Shown: positions 16,156-25,779, counted from the stretch's first letter. The stretch: 47,746 nt of DNA from JAHRVQ01 sp964548025 (GCA_964548025.1 CAZJRI010000024.1:1-47746), one strand, 5' to 3'. A program made the numbers and translations. The notes: generated by a model not told the origin, from the sequence alone.

Positions 16156-17325
16156 ATGAATCTCCATGAGTATCAGGCGAAACAACTTTTTGCCGAATAT
16201 GGATTGCCTGTTTCAAAAGGTTATGCAGTTGATACAGCAGATGAAGCTGTCGCCGCTGCGGAAAAACTAGGTGGTGACACCTGGGTAATTAAAGTTCAAG
16301 TGCATGCAGGAGGCCGCGGTAAAGCCGGTGGCGTCAAGCTGGTATCCTCCGAATCTGAAATCCGGGAATTCTGCGATAAGTTTATCGGAACCAATCTGGT
16401 CACTTTCCAGACAGATGAAAATGGCCAGCCTGTTAGCAAGATCTTTGTTGAAGAATGTGCTGATATTGATCGGGAACTCTACCTGGGTGCGGTGATAGAT
16501 CGGTCCTCGCGACGAGTCGTTTTTATGGCTTCGACTGAGGGTGGCGTAGAAATAGAAAAAGTTGCTGCTGAGACGCCGGAGAAGATTCTTCAGGCTGTCA
16601 TTGATCCTGCTCTGGGTCCCCAGGGATACCAGGGGCGTCAACTGGCTTTTCAACTGGGGCTGGAAGGGAAGCAGGTAAATCAGTTTGCCGGTGTATTTGT
16701 TTCGTTGGGTAAGATGTTCGTCGACAAAGACCTGTCACTACTTGAAATCAATCCTCTTGTGGTTACCAAAGCCGGTGATGTTCACTGTCTTGATGCCAAG
16801 ATTTCGATTGATAGCAACGCCCTGTATCGCCAGAAAGAACTGGCCGCATGGCGGGATTCCAGCCAGGAGGATGAACGGGAGAATCAGGCTGCAGAATTTG
16901 GCCTTAACTACGTTGCACTGGATGGGAATATCGGCTGTATGGTCAATGGTGCAGGGCTTGCCATGGGGACGATGGATCTGGTGAAAACCTATGGTGGTGA
17001 ACCAGCCAACTTTCTGGATGTCGGAGGCACCGCTACAAAAGAAACCGTGAGTGAAGCCTTCAAGATCATTCTGTCGGACAGTAACGTCAAAGCCGTACTG
17101 ATCAATATTTTTGGTGGAATCGTTCAGTGCGACATAATTGCCGAGGGCATTATAGGGGCTGTTAAAGAAGTAGGTGTTGAGGTGCCGGTTGTGGTTCGAT
17201 TTGAAGGCAATAACGCGAAGTTGGGTAATGAGGCGCTTGCCGCCAGTGATGTGAATATCATCGGTGCAACGAGCCTGACGGATGCTGCGATTCAAGCGGT
17301 TAAAGCGACAGGGGGTGCAGCATGA
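16156..17325 (+). CDS. sucC: Succinyl-CoA synthetase beta subunit
   Basis: 389 residues (E. coli 388). It makes ATP or GTP from succinyl-CoA together with SucD. The N-terminal ATP-grasp domain begins MNLHEYQAKQLFAEYGLPV and contains VHAGGRGKAGGVKL; the CoA-ligase-like C-terminal half contains FLDVGGTATKETV and INIFGGIVQCDIIAEG. AAGGA precedes the ATG. Its stop overlaps the sucD start by four bases (ATGA), implying coupled translation at equal ratio. Confidence 0.97.
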   Translation: MNLHEYQAKQLFAEYGLPVSKGYAVDTADEAVAAAEKLGGDTWVIKVQVHAGGRGKAGGVKLVSSESEIREFCDKFIGTNLVTFQTDENGQPVSKIFVEECADIDRELYLGAVIDRSSRRVVFMASTEGGVEIEKVAAETPEKILQAVIDPALGPQGYQGRQLAFQLGLEGKQVNQFAGVFVSLGKMFVDKDLSLLEINPLVVTKAGDVHCLDAKISIDSNALYRQKELAAWRDSSQEDERENQAAEFGLNYVALDGNIGCMVNGAGLAMGTMDLVKTYGGEPANFLDVGGTATKETVSEAFKIILSDSNVKAVLINIFGGIVQCDIIAEGIIGAVKEVGVEVPVVVRFEGNNAKLGNEALAASDVNIIGATSLTDAAIQAVKATGGAA

Positions 17326-18194
17326 GTATTCTAGTAGACACGAATACAAAAGTTATCTGCCAGGGTTTTACGGGTTCCCAGGGTACGCTGCACTCAACCC
17401 AGGCGATTGCCTACGGTACGCAGGTGGTTGGCGGCGTGACCCCGGGGAAAGGCGGTCAGGAACACCTGGGTCTTCCCGTATTTAATACGGTGAAAGATGC
17501 GGTTGATGAAACTGGTGCAACCGCTTCTGTGATCTATGTTCCGGCTGCATTCGCCAAGGACGGTATTCTTGAGGCAGCAGATGCGGGCATCGAACTTATT
17601 GTCTGTATATCAGAAGGGTTGCCGACGCTGGATATGTTGACCGTCAAGGCAAGTCTCGACAGTCGTAACATTCGACTGATAGGTCCTAATTGTCCGGGAG
17701 TTATCACGCCGGGAGAATGTAAAATTGGCATCATGCCGGGTGAAATTCATCTCGCCGGAAGAGTCGGGATCGTATCCCGGTCAGGAACCCTGACCTACGA
17801 GGCCGTAAAGCAGACAACGGATCTCGGATTTGGTCAGAGTAGTTGTGTTGGTATAGGCGGAGATCCAATTCCTGGCAGCAACTTCATCGATATACTCACC
17901 CTATTCGAAGCTGATCCGGCAACAGAAGCTATCGTGATGGTAGGTGAAATAGGGGGCAATGCCGAGGAAGAGGCTGCCGAATTCATCAAAAGCAATGTGT
18001 CCAAGCCAGTCGTGAGTTATATAGCGGGTGTTACAGCGCCACCTGGCAAGCGTATGGGACATGCAGGTGCGATCATTGCCGGTGGCAAGGGAACTGCAGA
18101 TGACAAGTTTGCAGCGCTCGAATCCGCTGGAGTTGCAACCGCTAAAAGTCTTGCAGAGATCGGCAATACACTCAAGGAAATAACCGGCTGGTAG
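17322..18194 (+). CDS. sucD: Succinyl-CoA synthetase alpha subunit
   Basis: 290 residues (E. coli 289). It binds CoA and carries the phosphorylated His, seen in GKRMGHAGAIIAGGKGTADD. The N-terminal CoA-binding Rossmann fold shows VICQGFTGSQGTLHSTQAI and VGGVTPGKGGQEHLGLPVF. It is the last gene of the sdh-suc cluster; htpG follows after 112 bases with its own promoter. No terminator hairpin with a T-run is visible between them. Confidence 0.97.
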   Translation: MSILVDTNTKVICQGFTGSQGTLHSTQAIAYGTQVVGGVTPGKGGQEHLGLPVFNTVKDAVDETGATASVIYVPAAFAKDGILEAADAGIELIVCISEGLPTLDMLTVKASLDSRNIRLIGPNCPGVITPGECKIGIMPGEIHLAGRVGIVSRSGTLTYEAVKQTTDLGFGQSSCVGIGGDPIPGSNFIDILTLFEADPATEAIVMVGEIGGNAEEEAAEFIKSNVSKPVVSYIAGVTAPPGKRMGHAGAIIAGGKGTADDKFAALESAGVATAKSLAEIGNTLKEITGW

Positions 18195-18233
18195 ATCAGT
18201 CGTGGCGGCTCGATGTCAAGGTCGATGTGATAC

Positions 18234-18262
18234 CTTGAAATTCATCAGGAGAGACCCCATTT
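18234..18262 (+). promoter_or_regulatory. Sigma-32 (RpoH) heat-shock promoter of htpG
   Basis: CTTGAAA at 18234-18240 and CCCCATTT at 18255-18262, separated by 14 bases. Both match the classic sigma-32 consensus (CTTGAAA, then CCCCATnT), and the spacing is in the usual range. It lies about 45 bases ahead of the htpG ATG, so the leader would be short. htpG is a known sigma-32 target in E. coli. Confidence 0.85.
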
Positions 18263-18306
18263 AGGCTGGAACGAACTAATCCAGATACAAAAGGGCGCTT
18301 AATCCA

Positions 18307-20238
18307 ATGTCAGTCGAAGCAAAAAAAGAAACGCTTGGTTTCCAGTCGGAAGCCAAGCAACTTCTCCATCTGATGATCCATTCTCTTTACAGCAATAAAG
18401 AGATTTTTCTCAGAGAACTTATCTCCAATGCATCTGATGCAATTGATAAATTGCGATTTGAGTCTCTTTCCAATGCAGAATTGCTCGGAGATGACACAGA
18501 TTTGCAGATCAGAATTGAAATTGATGCAGATGCCAAGACAATAACCGTGACAGACAACGGGATTGGCATGTCTCGCGAGGACCTGATCAGTCACCTCGGT
18601 ACGATCGCAAAATCAGGTACTTCCCAGTTCCTTGAATCTCTTACGGGCGATCAGCAGAAAGATGCCCAGCTAATCGGACAGTTTGGCGTAGGTTTCTATT
18701 CATCGTTTATCGTTGCGGATCAGGTCGTGGTGGAAAGCAGAGCTGCATCAGAGGGTGCAGAATCAGCTACCCGCTGGACCTCATCAGGTGAAGCTGATTT
18801 TGATGTGGAGTCGATTGAAAGGGATGAACGCGGTACCTCGGTAACGCTCCATCTCAAGTCTGATGAGAGTGAATTTCTTGATAACTGGAGAATCAAAAAT
18901 ACGGTGAAGAAATATGCGGATCATATTTCTGTGCCGGTGCTGATGCTCGAAGAACCAATGCCGGAAGTGGATGAAGAAAGCGATGATTCAGACGACGAGG
19001 CAAGCCAGCCTGAAGCTGAATTCCAGGCGATCAATACGGCTCAGGCTCTCTGGTCCCGGTCAAGGAGTGAGATCACGGATGAGGAGTATCAGGAGTTTTA
19101 CAAACATGTCTCTCACGATTTCCAGGATGCCTTAAGCTGGAGTCACAATCGTGTAGAGGGAAAATTGGACTACACCAGTCTGATATACATCCCCTCTAAG
19201 GCACCATTTGATATGTGGCAGCGAGAAGCGCCCAGAGGGCTGAAACTTTATGTACAACGTGTCTTTATTATGGACGAGGCAGAACAGTTTCTACCGCTCT
19301 ATCTGAGATTTGTGAAGGGTGTAGTTGATTCAAATGACCTTTCCTTGAATGTCTCGCGAGAAATCCTCCAGAAAGATCCCGCGATCGAAACAATGCGAAA
19401 TGCATTGACTAAACGTGTTCTAGATTCACTGGAAAAGTTGGCCAAGAAAGACGAGGAAAAATACCAGGCGTTCTGGGATGAATTTGGTCAGGTATTAAAA
19501 GAAGGACCTGCAGAAGATTTCGCTAACCGGGAGAAGGTGGCGCAGCTACTGCGATTTAGTACGACAGAAGGCGATTCCGAGATCCAGGATCAGGGGCTGA
19601 CTGATTATATATCTCGCATGAAAGAAGGGCAGGACAAAATCTACTTTGTGGTCGCCGAAAATTATCATACCGCGAAGAACAGTCCTCACCTTGAGGTTTT
19701 CACCAAGAAGGGGATCGAAGTACTGCTCCTCAATGATCGGGTCGATGAATGGCTGATGAGTCACCTGATGGAGTTTGATGGAAAACAGTTTCAGGATGTC
19801 GCAAAAGGCGCGCTGGATCTTGGCGACCTGGAAGACAGCGAAGAGAAAGAAGAGAAGAAGAAGGTTGAGATAGAATTCAAGAGCCTGATTGATCGCATCA
19901 AGGAGGTTGTTAGTGAAGATGTTGAAGAAGTCAGAATAACCCATCGCCTGACGGATTCTCCTGCCTGTCTCGTCGTCAATGACGATGAAATGGGTATGCA
20001 AATGCGGCGAATTCTTGAATCTGCGGGTCAGGCCGTTCCCAACAGCAAGAGGATTTTTGAGATCAATCCTGAACATCCGCTTGTGGCAAAACTGAACGAC
20101 GAACCTGATATGGATAGATTCAAAGATCTGGCGCTGGTGCTATATGACCAGGCTCAACTGGCTGAAGGCAGTCATCTTGAAGAACCGGCAAATTACGTCC
20201 AGAGGCTGAATAAACTGTTGCTGGAATTGTCCGGTTAG
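18307..20238 (+). CDS. htpG: Hsp90-family chaperone HtpG
   Basis: 643 residues (E. coli 624). It is a cytosolic ATP-dependent chaperone. The N-terminal GHKL ATPase domain has EIFLRELISNASDAIDKLRF, then TDNGIGMSREDL and GQFGVGFYSSF. An acidic insert with many Asp and Glu lies at about residues 217-238, between N and middle domains. The middle domain has SLNVSREILQ, and the C-terminal dimerisation domain follows from about residue 520. AAGGG precedes the ATG. The stop overlaps the convergent DUF1631 stop by four bases. Confidence 0.97.
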   Translation: MSVEAKKETLGFQSEAKQLLHLMIHSLYSNKEIFLRELISNASDAIDKLRFESLSNAELLGDDTDLQIRIEIDADAKTITVTDNGIGMSREDLISHLGTIAKSGTSQFLESLTGDQQKDAQLIGQFGVGFYSSFIVADQVVVESRAASEGAESATRWTSSGEADFDVESIERDERGTSVTLHLKSDESEFLDNWRIKNTVKKYADHISVPVLMLEEPMPEVDEESDDSDDEASQPEAEFQAINTAQALWSRSRSEITDEEYQEFYKHVSHDFQDALSWSHNRVEGKLDYTSLIYIPSKAPFDMWQREAPRGLKLYVQRVFIMDEAEQFLPLYLRFVKGVVDSNDLSLNVSREILQKDPAIETMRNALTKRVLDSLEKLAKKDEEKYQAFWDEFGQVLKEGPAEDFANREKVAQLLRFSTTEGDSEIQDQGLTDYISRMKEGQDKIYFVVAENYHTAKNSPHLEVFTKKGIEVLLLNDRVDEWLMSHLMEFDGKQFQDVAKGALDLGDLEDSEEKEEKKKVEIEFKSLIDRIKEVVSEDVEEVRITHRLTDSPACLVVNDDEMGMQMRRILESAGQAVPNSKRIFEINPEHPLVAKLNDEPDMDRFKDLALVLYDQAQLAEGSHLEEPANYVQRLNKLLLELSG

Positions 20239-22553
20239 GCGGGTTGATATGCGCTGCCGGTTTGTTGCAGTTGCTGCGACTCTCGGAGGTCTCCAATCAC
20301 AGACTCAAGCGCACGGCTGAATAACAGTCCATCGCTGATTATTTTAACCGTGCCGTCCTTGAGTTCCCGAGCGAGTCCCGTGCGGGTCTTTTCAACGACC
20401 TTAACTCCCTGTCGATTGACGAAAATGAATTTGTCGATTGCATTTATTTTTGCGGCTAACTTACAGCGAACCGACTGGTCGTCTTCATCACCGATGAACT
20501 CGACCCAGAGTCCAACCGAAAGTGCATCAATTTGATCAAAAACCGGATCATCATCACTTAACTCTTCCGGTTCAGGAGCAACCTCTCCAACAACGGCTGA
20601 ATCGAAATCAGTCGTTGAATCGGCAATGGATTCACTCGCATCCTCACTCTGTACCGCATCTTCTGCCTCAGCGATGGATGTCGTTTCGACATCCGAACTG
20701 ACATCTGTATCGAAGGAATCCTGCTGTACTTCCATCAACCTGCCAATCAGGGCTTCAACTTCGTCCTTGTCACGTTGGGCAATCCGCAGTGCTTTGCGAA
20801 GATTGTTGAGCAGCCGGGGATTAACTGTCTGTAATCTCTCTCTGTCGTCTGCCTGCTCGTGTGGTTGGACACTCCAGAGCAAAACGTCAATCGTATTGAT
20901 GGACTGCTTCCAGGCATTACTGCCTGGTCCTTCTTTAACGACCAGCATTACCATAAATTTATGAAAATGAGTTTCAAGCAATTCTGCGGCGAATGGATGC
21001 AGTTCACGACCCAGAATTCTCTCATTGATTTTTTGTGTTACCAGTTCGTGGATATCCTCCAGTCGTTCCTGTCGTTCTTTTGCCTTGAGTATGCGCTGTT
21101 CCAGACGTCTGGTTTTTACTGCTTCCTTGGCGCGGAAGGACTTAAAATCTTTAATCAGTTCCTCAAAGAACGACGCATCAGCATCTTCGGCAGAAAGTGT
21201 TTTTAAAACGAGTTCCTCGATCTTGCGATATAAAGGATCGTCATCCAGTTCTTCCGTTTCGGTCCAGCCAATACCCGCCGCGGCGATCTCGTTTAGCAGC
21301 ATTCTGGCGGGGTGATCTTCTCTGTTAAAGAATGTCGTATCCGACAGTGCCACTTTTATGATGATAATCTGAGTCCTGCCGATAAGTTCCTTTATTGGAA
21401 TGGGCACTGATTCATCCTGCCAGATCGCATCATAAAGGAGGGTGACCAGATTAATAACGTCAGAAGATTGCTGGTCTACTGCAGCTATCGTCCCTTCGTC
21501 CTGTTCTTTCGACAAGATTTCGCCGAGGGATTCTGATATATCCAGTTTCTCGAGTTCTTCGGATTCGGTTGGTATTTCGGATTCTGTCTCTTTTCTCTCT
21601 TCAAGTGATTTTTGAATATCCGTCAGAATATTCATTAGATGTTGTTGATCAACGACCTGAACCTGAGTACCAGGAGCAGGCTGGAAAGCCTGCATAGTAC
21701 CGCCGGTTACTCCTGCCGAGGTAATCATTGAATTCGGTAGAGAATATTGCTGGGTCGGTGTGCCTGTGATCCCTGGCATTGCAGGAGCTGCACCGGTTGG
21801 TGGCTGACCGGATGGTTGCGCTGAAGGCTCACCACGAAGCAGATTCTGCATCATGGAAAATAGCTGAGGCTGTTCCTCCGGGGCCTGATATGGGTCTTCC
21901 TCCACTGTACCGAAGGCGTTATTTTCCTCGGCTGTTTTATTAACCCTTGAGCTTCTTCTCCGGGGCGCTGAATTTGCCTTGATACTGTCCATACCCAGAT
22001 CGGGAATGATGCCGTGATCAATGAGTAGCTGGTTGGCCTCTCTTAGAATTGTATCTATGTTCTTGAGGACTATTTCATTGAAGGTTCTAAAAATGAGCAG
22101 GCCTGTACCGGGATCAATTTCCAGTTTATTCATGGCTTCTGAAAATGCAGATGAAACCTGTTGGGGATCCAGCGGGTTTATTGATTCATCGATGCGAATA
22201 TCGGCAAAGAGTGAATTCAAACGCGTATTGAAACCGATGAAACTTGGCAGGTGAAGATTACGGGCTGCCGCAATCATGCCCTCCACCGCAACCATGGTAT
22301 CGAGTTCTACATCCTGAACCAGTGATAGCGAATCAAAATCAACGGCGGCCTCACCTTCTTCGACATCCTTTTCCAGATTCTCGAAATTCTGATTCATGTT
22401 CTCGATGAATTCGACCACCAGTTCATCCCGAATTTCAGACAGGCCGGAGATATAATCGTTTTCATCAAGTACGTCCTGCAACATTGCAGTCAGTGACTTG
22501 ATAGCAGCTTTCTGTAATTTACCAATAATTTCAGACACAAATACGACCAACAC
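20235..22553 (-). CDS. DUF1631 domain protein
   Basis: 772 residues from a GTG with no clear ribosome site; a second GTG five codons on is equally possible. The N-terminal helical half (LTAMLQDVLDENDYISGLSE, LLIFRTFNEIVLKNIDTIL) and the C-terminal beta segment around residues 675-760 (LSVGLWVEFIGDEDD, FIFVNRQGVKVVEKT) are typical of DUF1631. The C-terminal segment looks PilZ-like to me. Between residues 190 and 330 lies a Pro/Gln/Gly-rich disordered stretch and around 610-670 an acidic one. No signal or membrane segment. Function unknown; a PilZ-like end would suggest a link to cyclic-di-GMP, which is only inference. Confidence 0.8.
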   Translation of the reverse strand: MLVVFVSEIIGKLQKAAIKSLTAMLQDVLDENDYISGLSEIRDELVVEFIENMNQNFENLEKDVEEGEAAVDFDSLSLVQDVELDTMVAVEGMIAAARNLHLPSFIGFNTRLNSLFADIRIDESINPLDPQQVSSAFSEAMNKLEIDPGTGLLIFRTFNEIVLKNIDTILREANQLLIDHGIIPDLGMDSIKANSAPRRRSSRVNKTAEENNAFGTVEEDPYQAPEEQPQLFSMMQNLLRGEPSAQPSGQPPTGAAPAMPGITGTPTQQYSLPNSMITSAGVTGGTMQAFQPAPGTQVQVVDQQHLMNILTDIQKSLEERKETESEIPTESEELEKLDISESLGEILSKEQDEGTIAAVDQQSSDVINLVTLLYDAIWQDESVPIPIKELIGRTQIIIIKVALSDTTFFNREDHPARMLLNEIAAAGIGWTETEELDDDPLYRKIEELVLKTLSAEDADASFFEELIKDFKSFRAKEAVKTRRLEQRILKAKERQERLEDIHELVTQKINERILGRELHPFAAELLETHFHKFMVMLVVKEGPGSNAWKQSINTIDVLLWSVQPHEQADDRERLQTVNPRLLNNLRKALRIAQRDKDEVEALIGRLMEVQQDSFDTDVSSDVETTSIAEAEDAVQSEDASESIADSTTDFDSAVVGEVAPEPEELSDDDPVFDQIDALSVGLWVEFIGDEDDQSVRCKLAAKINAIDKFIFVNRQGVKVVEKTRTGLARELKDGTVKIISDGLLFSRALESVIGDLRESQQLQQTGSAYQPA

Positions 22554-22773
22554 CGGAAGTCGAGCAGCTAGACGATAAACCTATAATAACAATATGTATA
22601 GAATTCATGGTCACTAACTACCCAGAGATCCTTTAACAATTTTCATACATTCCAACAATTTACGTCCAATAGCTACATTAAATTTTAGAATATACGCTGA
22701 GGGGAGGCTTCCCGCTAGGGTAATTCTAGTCCATCAGTTATAGTGCCTGCCACAGCTTAGGTGAATAAAAATA

Positions 22774-23784
22774 ATGGAGCGAACCATTTCAGTACTGGGT
22801 GCCGGTATGTTCGGGACTGCAATTGCCAACATACTCGCCGAGAATGGACAGAAAATATGGCTCTGGTCCCGAGATGCCAGTCATGCCGACGCAATAAAAA
22901 CCACTCGCGAGAACAGCAAGTCATTGCCTGGTTACCGAATTAACGATGGCGTAGTGCCAACTTCCGATCTTGAGGAATGTCTGGTTTCCTGCGATGTTGT
23001 TTTTTTCTGCGTCCCAAGCGGTGCCTTTCGAGAGGTCGTCAAACTGGCCCGGCCCTATATCGACACATCAACCATTGTCGTTAGTACCACCAAGGGCATA
23101 GAAGCTGACGGTTTCTATCTCATGAGTGCAATACTGGAGCAGGAACTGCCGGACAATCCCATTGGCGTCCTGAGTGGACCCAATCTTGCTGAAGAGATAG
23201 TTCAGAAACAAATCACCGCAACCGTCATCGCAAGCGAGAATCAGAACGTATGTAGCGTTGTGCAGGAAATTTTACACACTGTCTATTTCAGGGTTTATGC
23301 TAGCGAGGACACCTATGGGGTTGAATTGGCAGGCGCGCTGAAGAATATCTATGCGATTGCTGCAGGTTTCGCCAGTGCGCTTGGAGTTGGGCAGAATACC
23401 CAGGGAATGTTGCTGACCAGAAGTCTTGCTGAAATGAGCAGATTTGCTCAGGTTATGGGAGCGAAACCGCTAACGTTTCTGGGACTCGCGGGCGTTGGAG
23501 ACCTGATGGTTACATGCGGGTCACCGCTTAGCAGAAATTTCCAACTCGGTTTACTGGTAGGCAAGGGATTATCTCTAGATGAAGCCACGACAAAACTTGG
23601 TCGTCTGGCAGAAGGGGTTAATACGGTGAGGACGGTCAAGCGTAAATCAGACGAGATGGATATTTATATGCCGATTGCGAGCGGCCTTTATAAAATCCTG
23701 TTTGAATCAACAGACGTAGGTGACGTCATTCACGAGATGATGATGGCTGAACAAGCAGACGATGTAGAGTTCGTCCTGCAATGA
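22774..23784 (+). CDS. gpsA: Glycerol-3-phosphate dehydrogenase [NAD(P)+]
   Basis: 336 residues. It reduces dihydroxyacetone phosphate to sn-glycerol 3-phosphate for phospholipid synthesis in the cytosol. The N-terminal Rossmann motif is ISVLGAGMFGTAIANILAEN. GPNLAEEIVQ, the catalytic Lys in GALKNIYAIAAG, and GLAGVGDLMVTC are all present. AGGTGA lies upstream of the ATG. The end overlaps the sixA start by four bases. It is divergent from the DUF1631 gene across 220 bases in which I see no other gene. Confidence 0.96.
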   Translation: MERTISVLGAGMFGTAIANILAENGQKIWLWSRDASHADAIKTTRENSKSLPGYRINDGVVPTSDLEECLVSCDVVFFCVPSGAFREVVKLARPYIDTSTIVVSTTKGIEADGFYLMSAILEQELPDNPIGVLSGPNLAEEIVQKQITATVIASENQNVCSVVQEILHTVYFRVYASEDTYGVELAGALKNIYAIAAGFASALGVGQNTQGMLLTRSLAEMSRFAQVMGAKPLTFLGLAGVGDLMVTCGSPLSRNFQLGLLVGKGLSLDEATTKLGRLAEGVNTVRTVKRKSDEMDIYMPIASGLYKILFESTDVGDVIHEMMMAEQADDVEFVLQ

Positions 23785-24233
23785 GGTTATTGATTATGCG
23801 CCACGGTACGGCGGAAGACTCGGCAGGTTCCGATTTTTCCCGTGAACTGACAATCGACGGTGTTGAAGGAGTATCCAGAAGCGTTGATGTATTGGCTGGC
23901 AGAGATCTAAAACCGGGGATGATATTTTCCAGTCCGTTGGTGCGAGCTCAACAAACTGCGAGAATGGTCAAAGATCAATTGACGCTGGACGAACCGATAC
24001 AAACCCTTGATGAGCTCTCCCCCTGGGGAAAGTCATTGGATGTTATTGCCAGGCTGGAAGATTACGCAGCAAACGAGCTTTGCCTCTTGGTTAGTCACCA
24101 GCCATTTGTTAGCATTTTTATTCAGTATCTAACTGGTCAGGAGGTATACGTTGATACATCTGACGTTGCCAGTATTTTAATGGACGAATTTTCGTGTAAT
24201 TGCGGTGAGTTGGAATGGCTAAGTCACGTTTAA
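23781..24233 (+). CDS. sixA: Phosphohistidine phosphatase SixA
   Basis: 150 residues (E. coli 161). It is a small histidine phosphatase, with the catalytic RHG motif in LLIMRHGTAEDSAG, a second Arg in SSPLVRAQQTARM, and the second His in LVSHQPFVS. In E. coli SixA removes phosphate from the HPt domain of ArcB and from NPr. It is translationally coupled to gpsA and overlaps the DUF4892 gene by 19 bases, a tight three-gene operon. Its substrate here is not shown by the context. Confidence 0.9.
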   Translation: MRLLIMRHGTAEDSAGSDFSRELTIDGVEGVSRSVDVLAGRDLKPGMIFSSPLVRAQQTARMVKDQLTLDEPIQTLDELSPWGKSLDVIARLEDYAANELCLLVSHQPFVSIFIQYLTGQEVYVDTSDVASILMDEFSCNCGELEWLSHV

Positions 24234-25078
24234 TCTATATGTTGGCTCTGCTGCTGCCATTTGCTGCACTGGCCGCAGATTCTTCAACCCTCATCGAGCC
24301 CTATCCTGGTTCTATTGTCGTTAGACAAAGCGAAGACGCAACTGCTCTCTCACATCAGATTATTACCGGGTCCATTGAACGCGTTAACACCAGGCTGGTG
24401 CCTGAATCATCCGAGTATGTAGAGGGTAAGAAACTCTCCATCACCTATCAGATTCTCAATGAAAGTCGAAGTCGGGTTATCAGTAACTACTTCAAGGAAC
24501 AACTGGTCAAGATAGGGCAGATTCTATTTGAATGTAAGGGGCGCAACTGTGGCAGCAGTAATCATTGGGCAAATTCGGTATTCAAACGAGCGGTACTTTA
24601 CGGGCCGGAGCAGTATCAACACTACTACCTGGCAAAAATAGCTACTGACCAGACTTATTATGTGGTTGTTTATATAGCCCAGAGAGGCACAGGCAAGCTT
24701 TACGCTCATCTGGAGCTTATCAGTACCGTCGATTCGCAGATCAGGGTTGACAGCAAACAGTTAATATCTGCACTGGACCAACAGCATAAATATGTTTTCT
24801 CTATTAACCCGGATGAAAAGTCAGTGGCCGTTATCGTGGATGCAATTACCGCAACAGACAGTCAGTTCGCACTGGTGGCCCATGATAGTCTGTTGAAAGA
24901 CGAAACTGCTGAAGCCGCGATTAAGCGAACTCGAGAAATTGCAGAAATGTTCAGATCCCGATTAATTGAGAAAGGTGTTCCGTCCTCAAGAGTCAGCGCC
25001 TTTGGTGCGGGACCGATAGCCCCCCTGGATCGTGATCGAATCAGCCGCCTTGAACTGGTTGTTCTTGATAACGAGTAG
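24215..25078 (+). CDS. DUF4892 periplasmic or envelope protein with OmpA-like tail
   Basis: 287 residues. A signal peptide is clear: MAKSRLIYMLALLLPFAALAAD with a likely cut after ALA. Residues 25-200 match DUF4892 (EPYPGSIVVRQSED, CKGRNCGSSNHWANSVF with two Cys that could pair). Residues 235-285 look like an OmpA-type peptidoglycan-binding fold (TREIAEMFRSRLIEKGVPS, then VSAFGAGP). It is therefore probably a periplasmic or outer-membrane-facing protein. Linkage to gpsA and sixA is known in pseudomonads. Function unknown. Confidence 0.8.
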   Translation: MAKSRLIYMLALLLPFAALAADSSTLIEPYPGSIVVRQSEDATALSHQIITGSIERVNTRLVPESSEYVEGKKLSITYQILNESRSRVISNYFKEQLVKIGQILFECKGRNCGSSNHWANSVFKRAVLYGPEQYQHYYLAKIATDQTYYVVVYIAQRGTGKLYAHLELISTVDSQIRVDSKQLISALDQQHKYVFSINPDEKSVAVIVDAITATDSQFALVAHDSLLKDETAEAAIKRTREIAEMFRSRLIEKGVPSSRVSAFGAGPIAPLDRDRISRLELVVLDNE

Positions 25079-25115
25079 GAAGAGTTCCGACCCTGACTTT
25101 TATTCCATCCCTACG

Positions 25116-25676
25116 TTAAAGCACGAGATTCAGCAGCGACATGAATTCCATGCGGGTTGATACGTTGATTCTGAAAGCACCGAGCATGACCGATGTTTTC
25201 ATGACTGAATTTTGCTTTTCTACCCCGCGCATCATCATGCACATATGTTTAGCTTCAATGATTACACTGACGCCGGCGGCGTTGGTGACTGTTTGAATGG
25301 CTTCGGCAATTTGCTTTGTAAGGCTTTCCTGTATCTGCAACCGACGGGCATAGAGGTCTACGATACGGGCGACTTTGGACAAGCCCAGGACCTTGCCTGT
25401 TGGGATATAGGCCACATGACATTTACCAATAAACGGCAGCATATGGTGTTCACACAGAGAATAGAGTTCGATGTCCTGTACAACAACCATTTCGTTGGTG
25501 TCGGACTCGAAAAGTGCGCCGTTGACAACTTCTTCAACTGTCTGATGATAACCTCTGGTCAGGAACTCCATCGCTTTAGCTGCGCGAGCTGGAGTTTCCT
25601 TAAGCCCATCTCGCTCGGGGTTTTCACCGATTGCCGTGAGGATGGAGTTGAAAGCCTTTTGCATATCCTGCGTCAT
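25116..25676 (-). CDS. folE: GTP cyclohydrolase I
   Basis: 186 residues. It converts GTP to dihydroneopterin triphosphate, the first step of folate synthesis. The zinc ligands are visible: Cys and His in SLCEHHMLPF and the second Cys in AKHMCMMMRG. GENPERDGLKETPARAAKAM is the usual N-terminal signature. AGGA precedes the ATG. It is divergent from aroC across 133 bases; folC further along the window encodes a later folate step. Confidence 0.95.
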   Translation of the reverse strand: MTQDMQKAFNSILTAIGENPERDGLKETPARAAKAMEFLTRGYHQTVEEVVNGALFESDTNEMVVVQDIELYSLCEHHMLPFIGKCHVAYIPTGKVLGLSKVARIVDLYARRLQIQESLTKQIAEAIQTVTNAAGVSVIIEAKHMCMMMRGVEKQNSVMKTSVMLGAFRINVSTRMEFMSLLNLVL

Positions 25677-25706
25677 GATGTCCTGAGGGTGTTTTTAAAG
25701 ATCGCT

Positions 25707-25735
25707 ACCCTAAGGCATGAGTGACCCCGGGTCAA
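25707..25735 (-). promoter_or_regulatory. Candidate folE promoter with overlapping 13-bp palindrome
   Basis: Read on the minus strand, TTGACC (five of six to consensus) is followed after 17 bases by TAGGGT (three of six). The -35 overlaps a perfect inverted repeat TGACCC-C-GGGTCA at 25722-25734. A palindrome covering a -35 box is a natural repressor site, but no regulator is identified. Confidence 0.4.
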
Positions 25736-25779
25736 AACTAATTGCTGTTCTGGTGTGCGCGAGGGAATGTGAATATCGG

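Noticed and set aside
22554..22773. Small RNA or gene in the DUF1631-gpsA spacer
   Set aside because: A short GGGA-GGCT-TCCC hairpin is present, but there is no T-run, promoter or ORF to support it.
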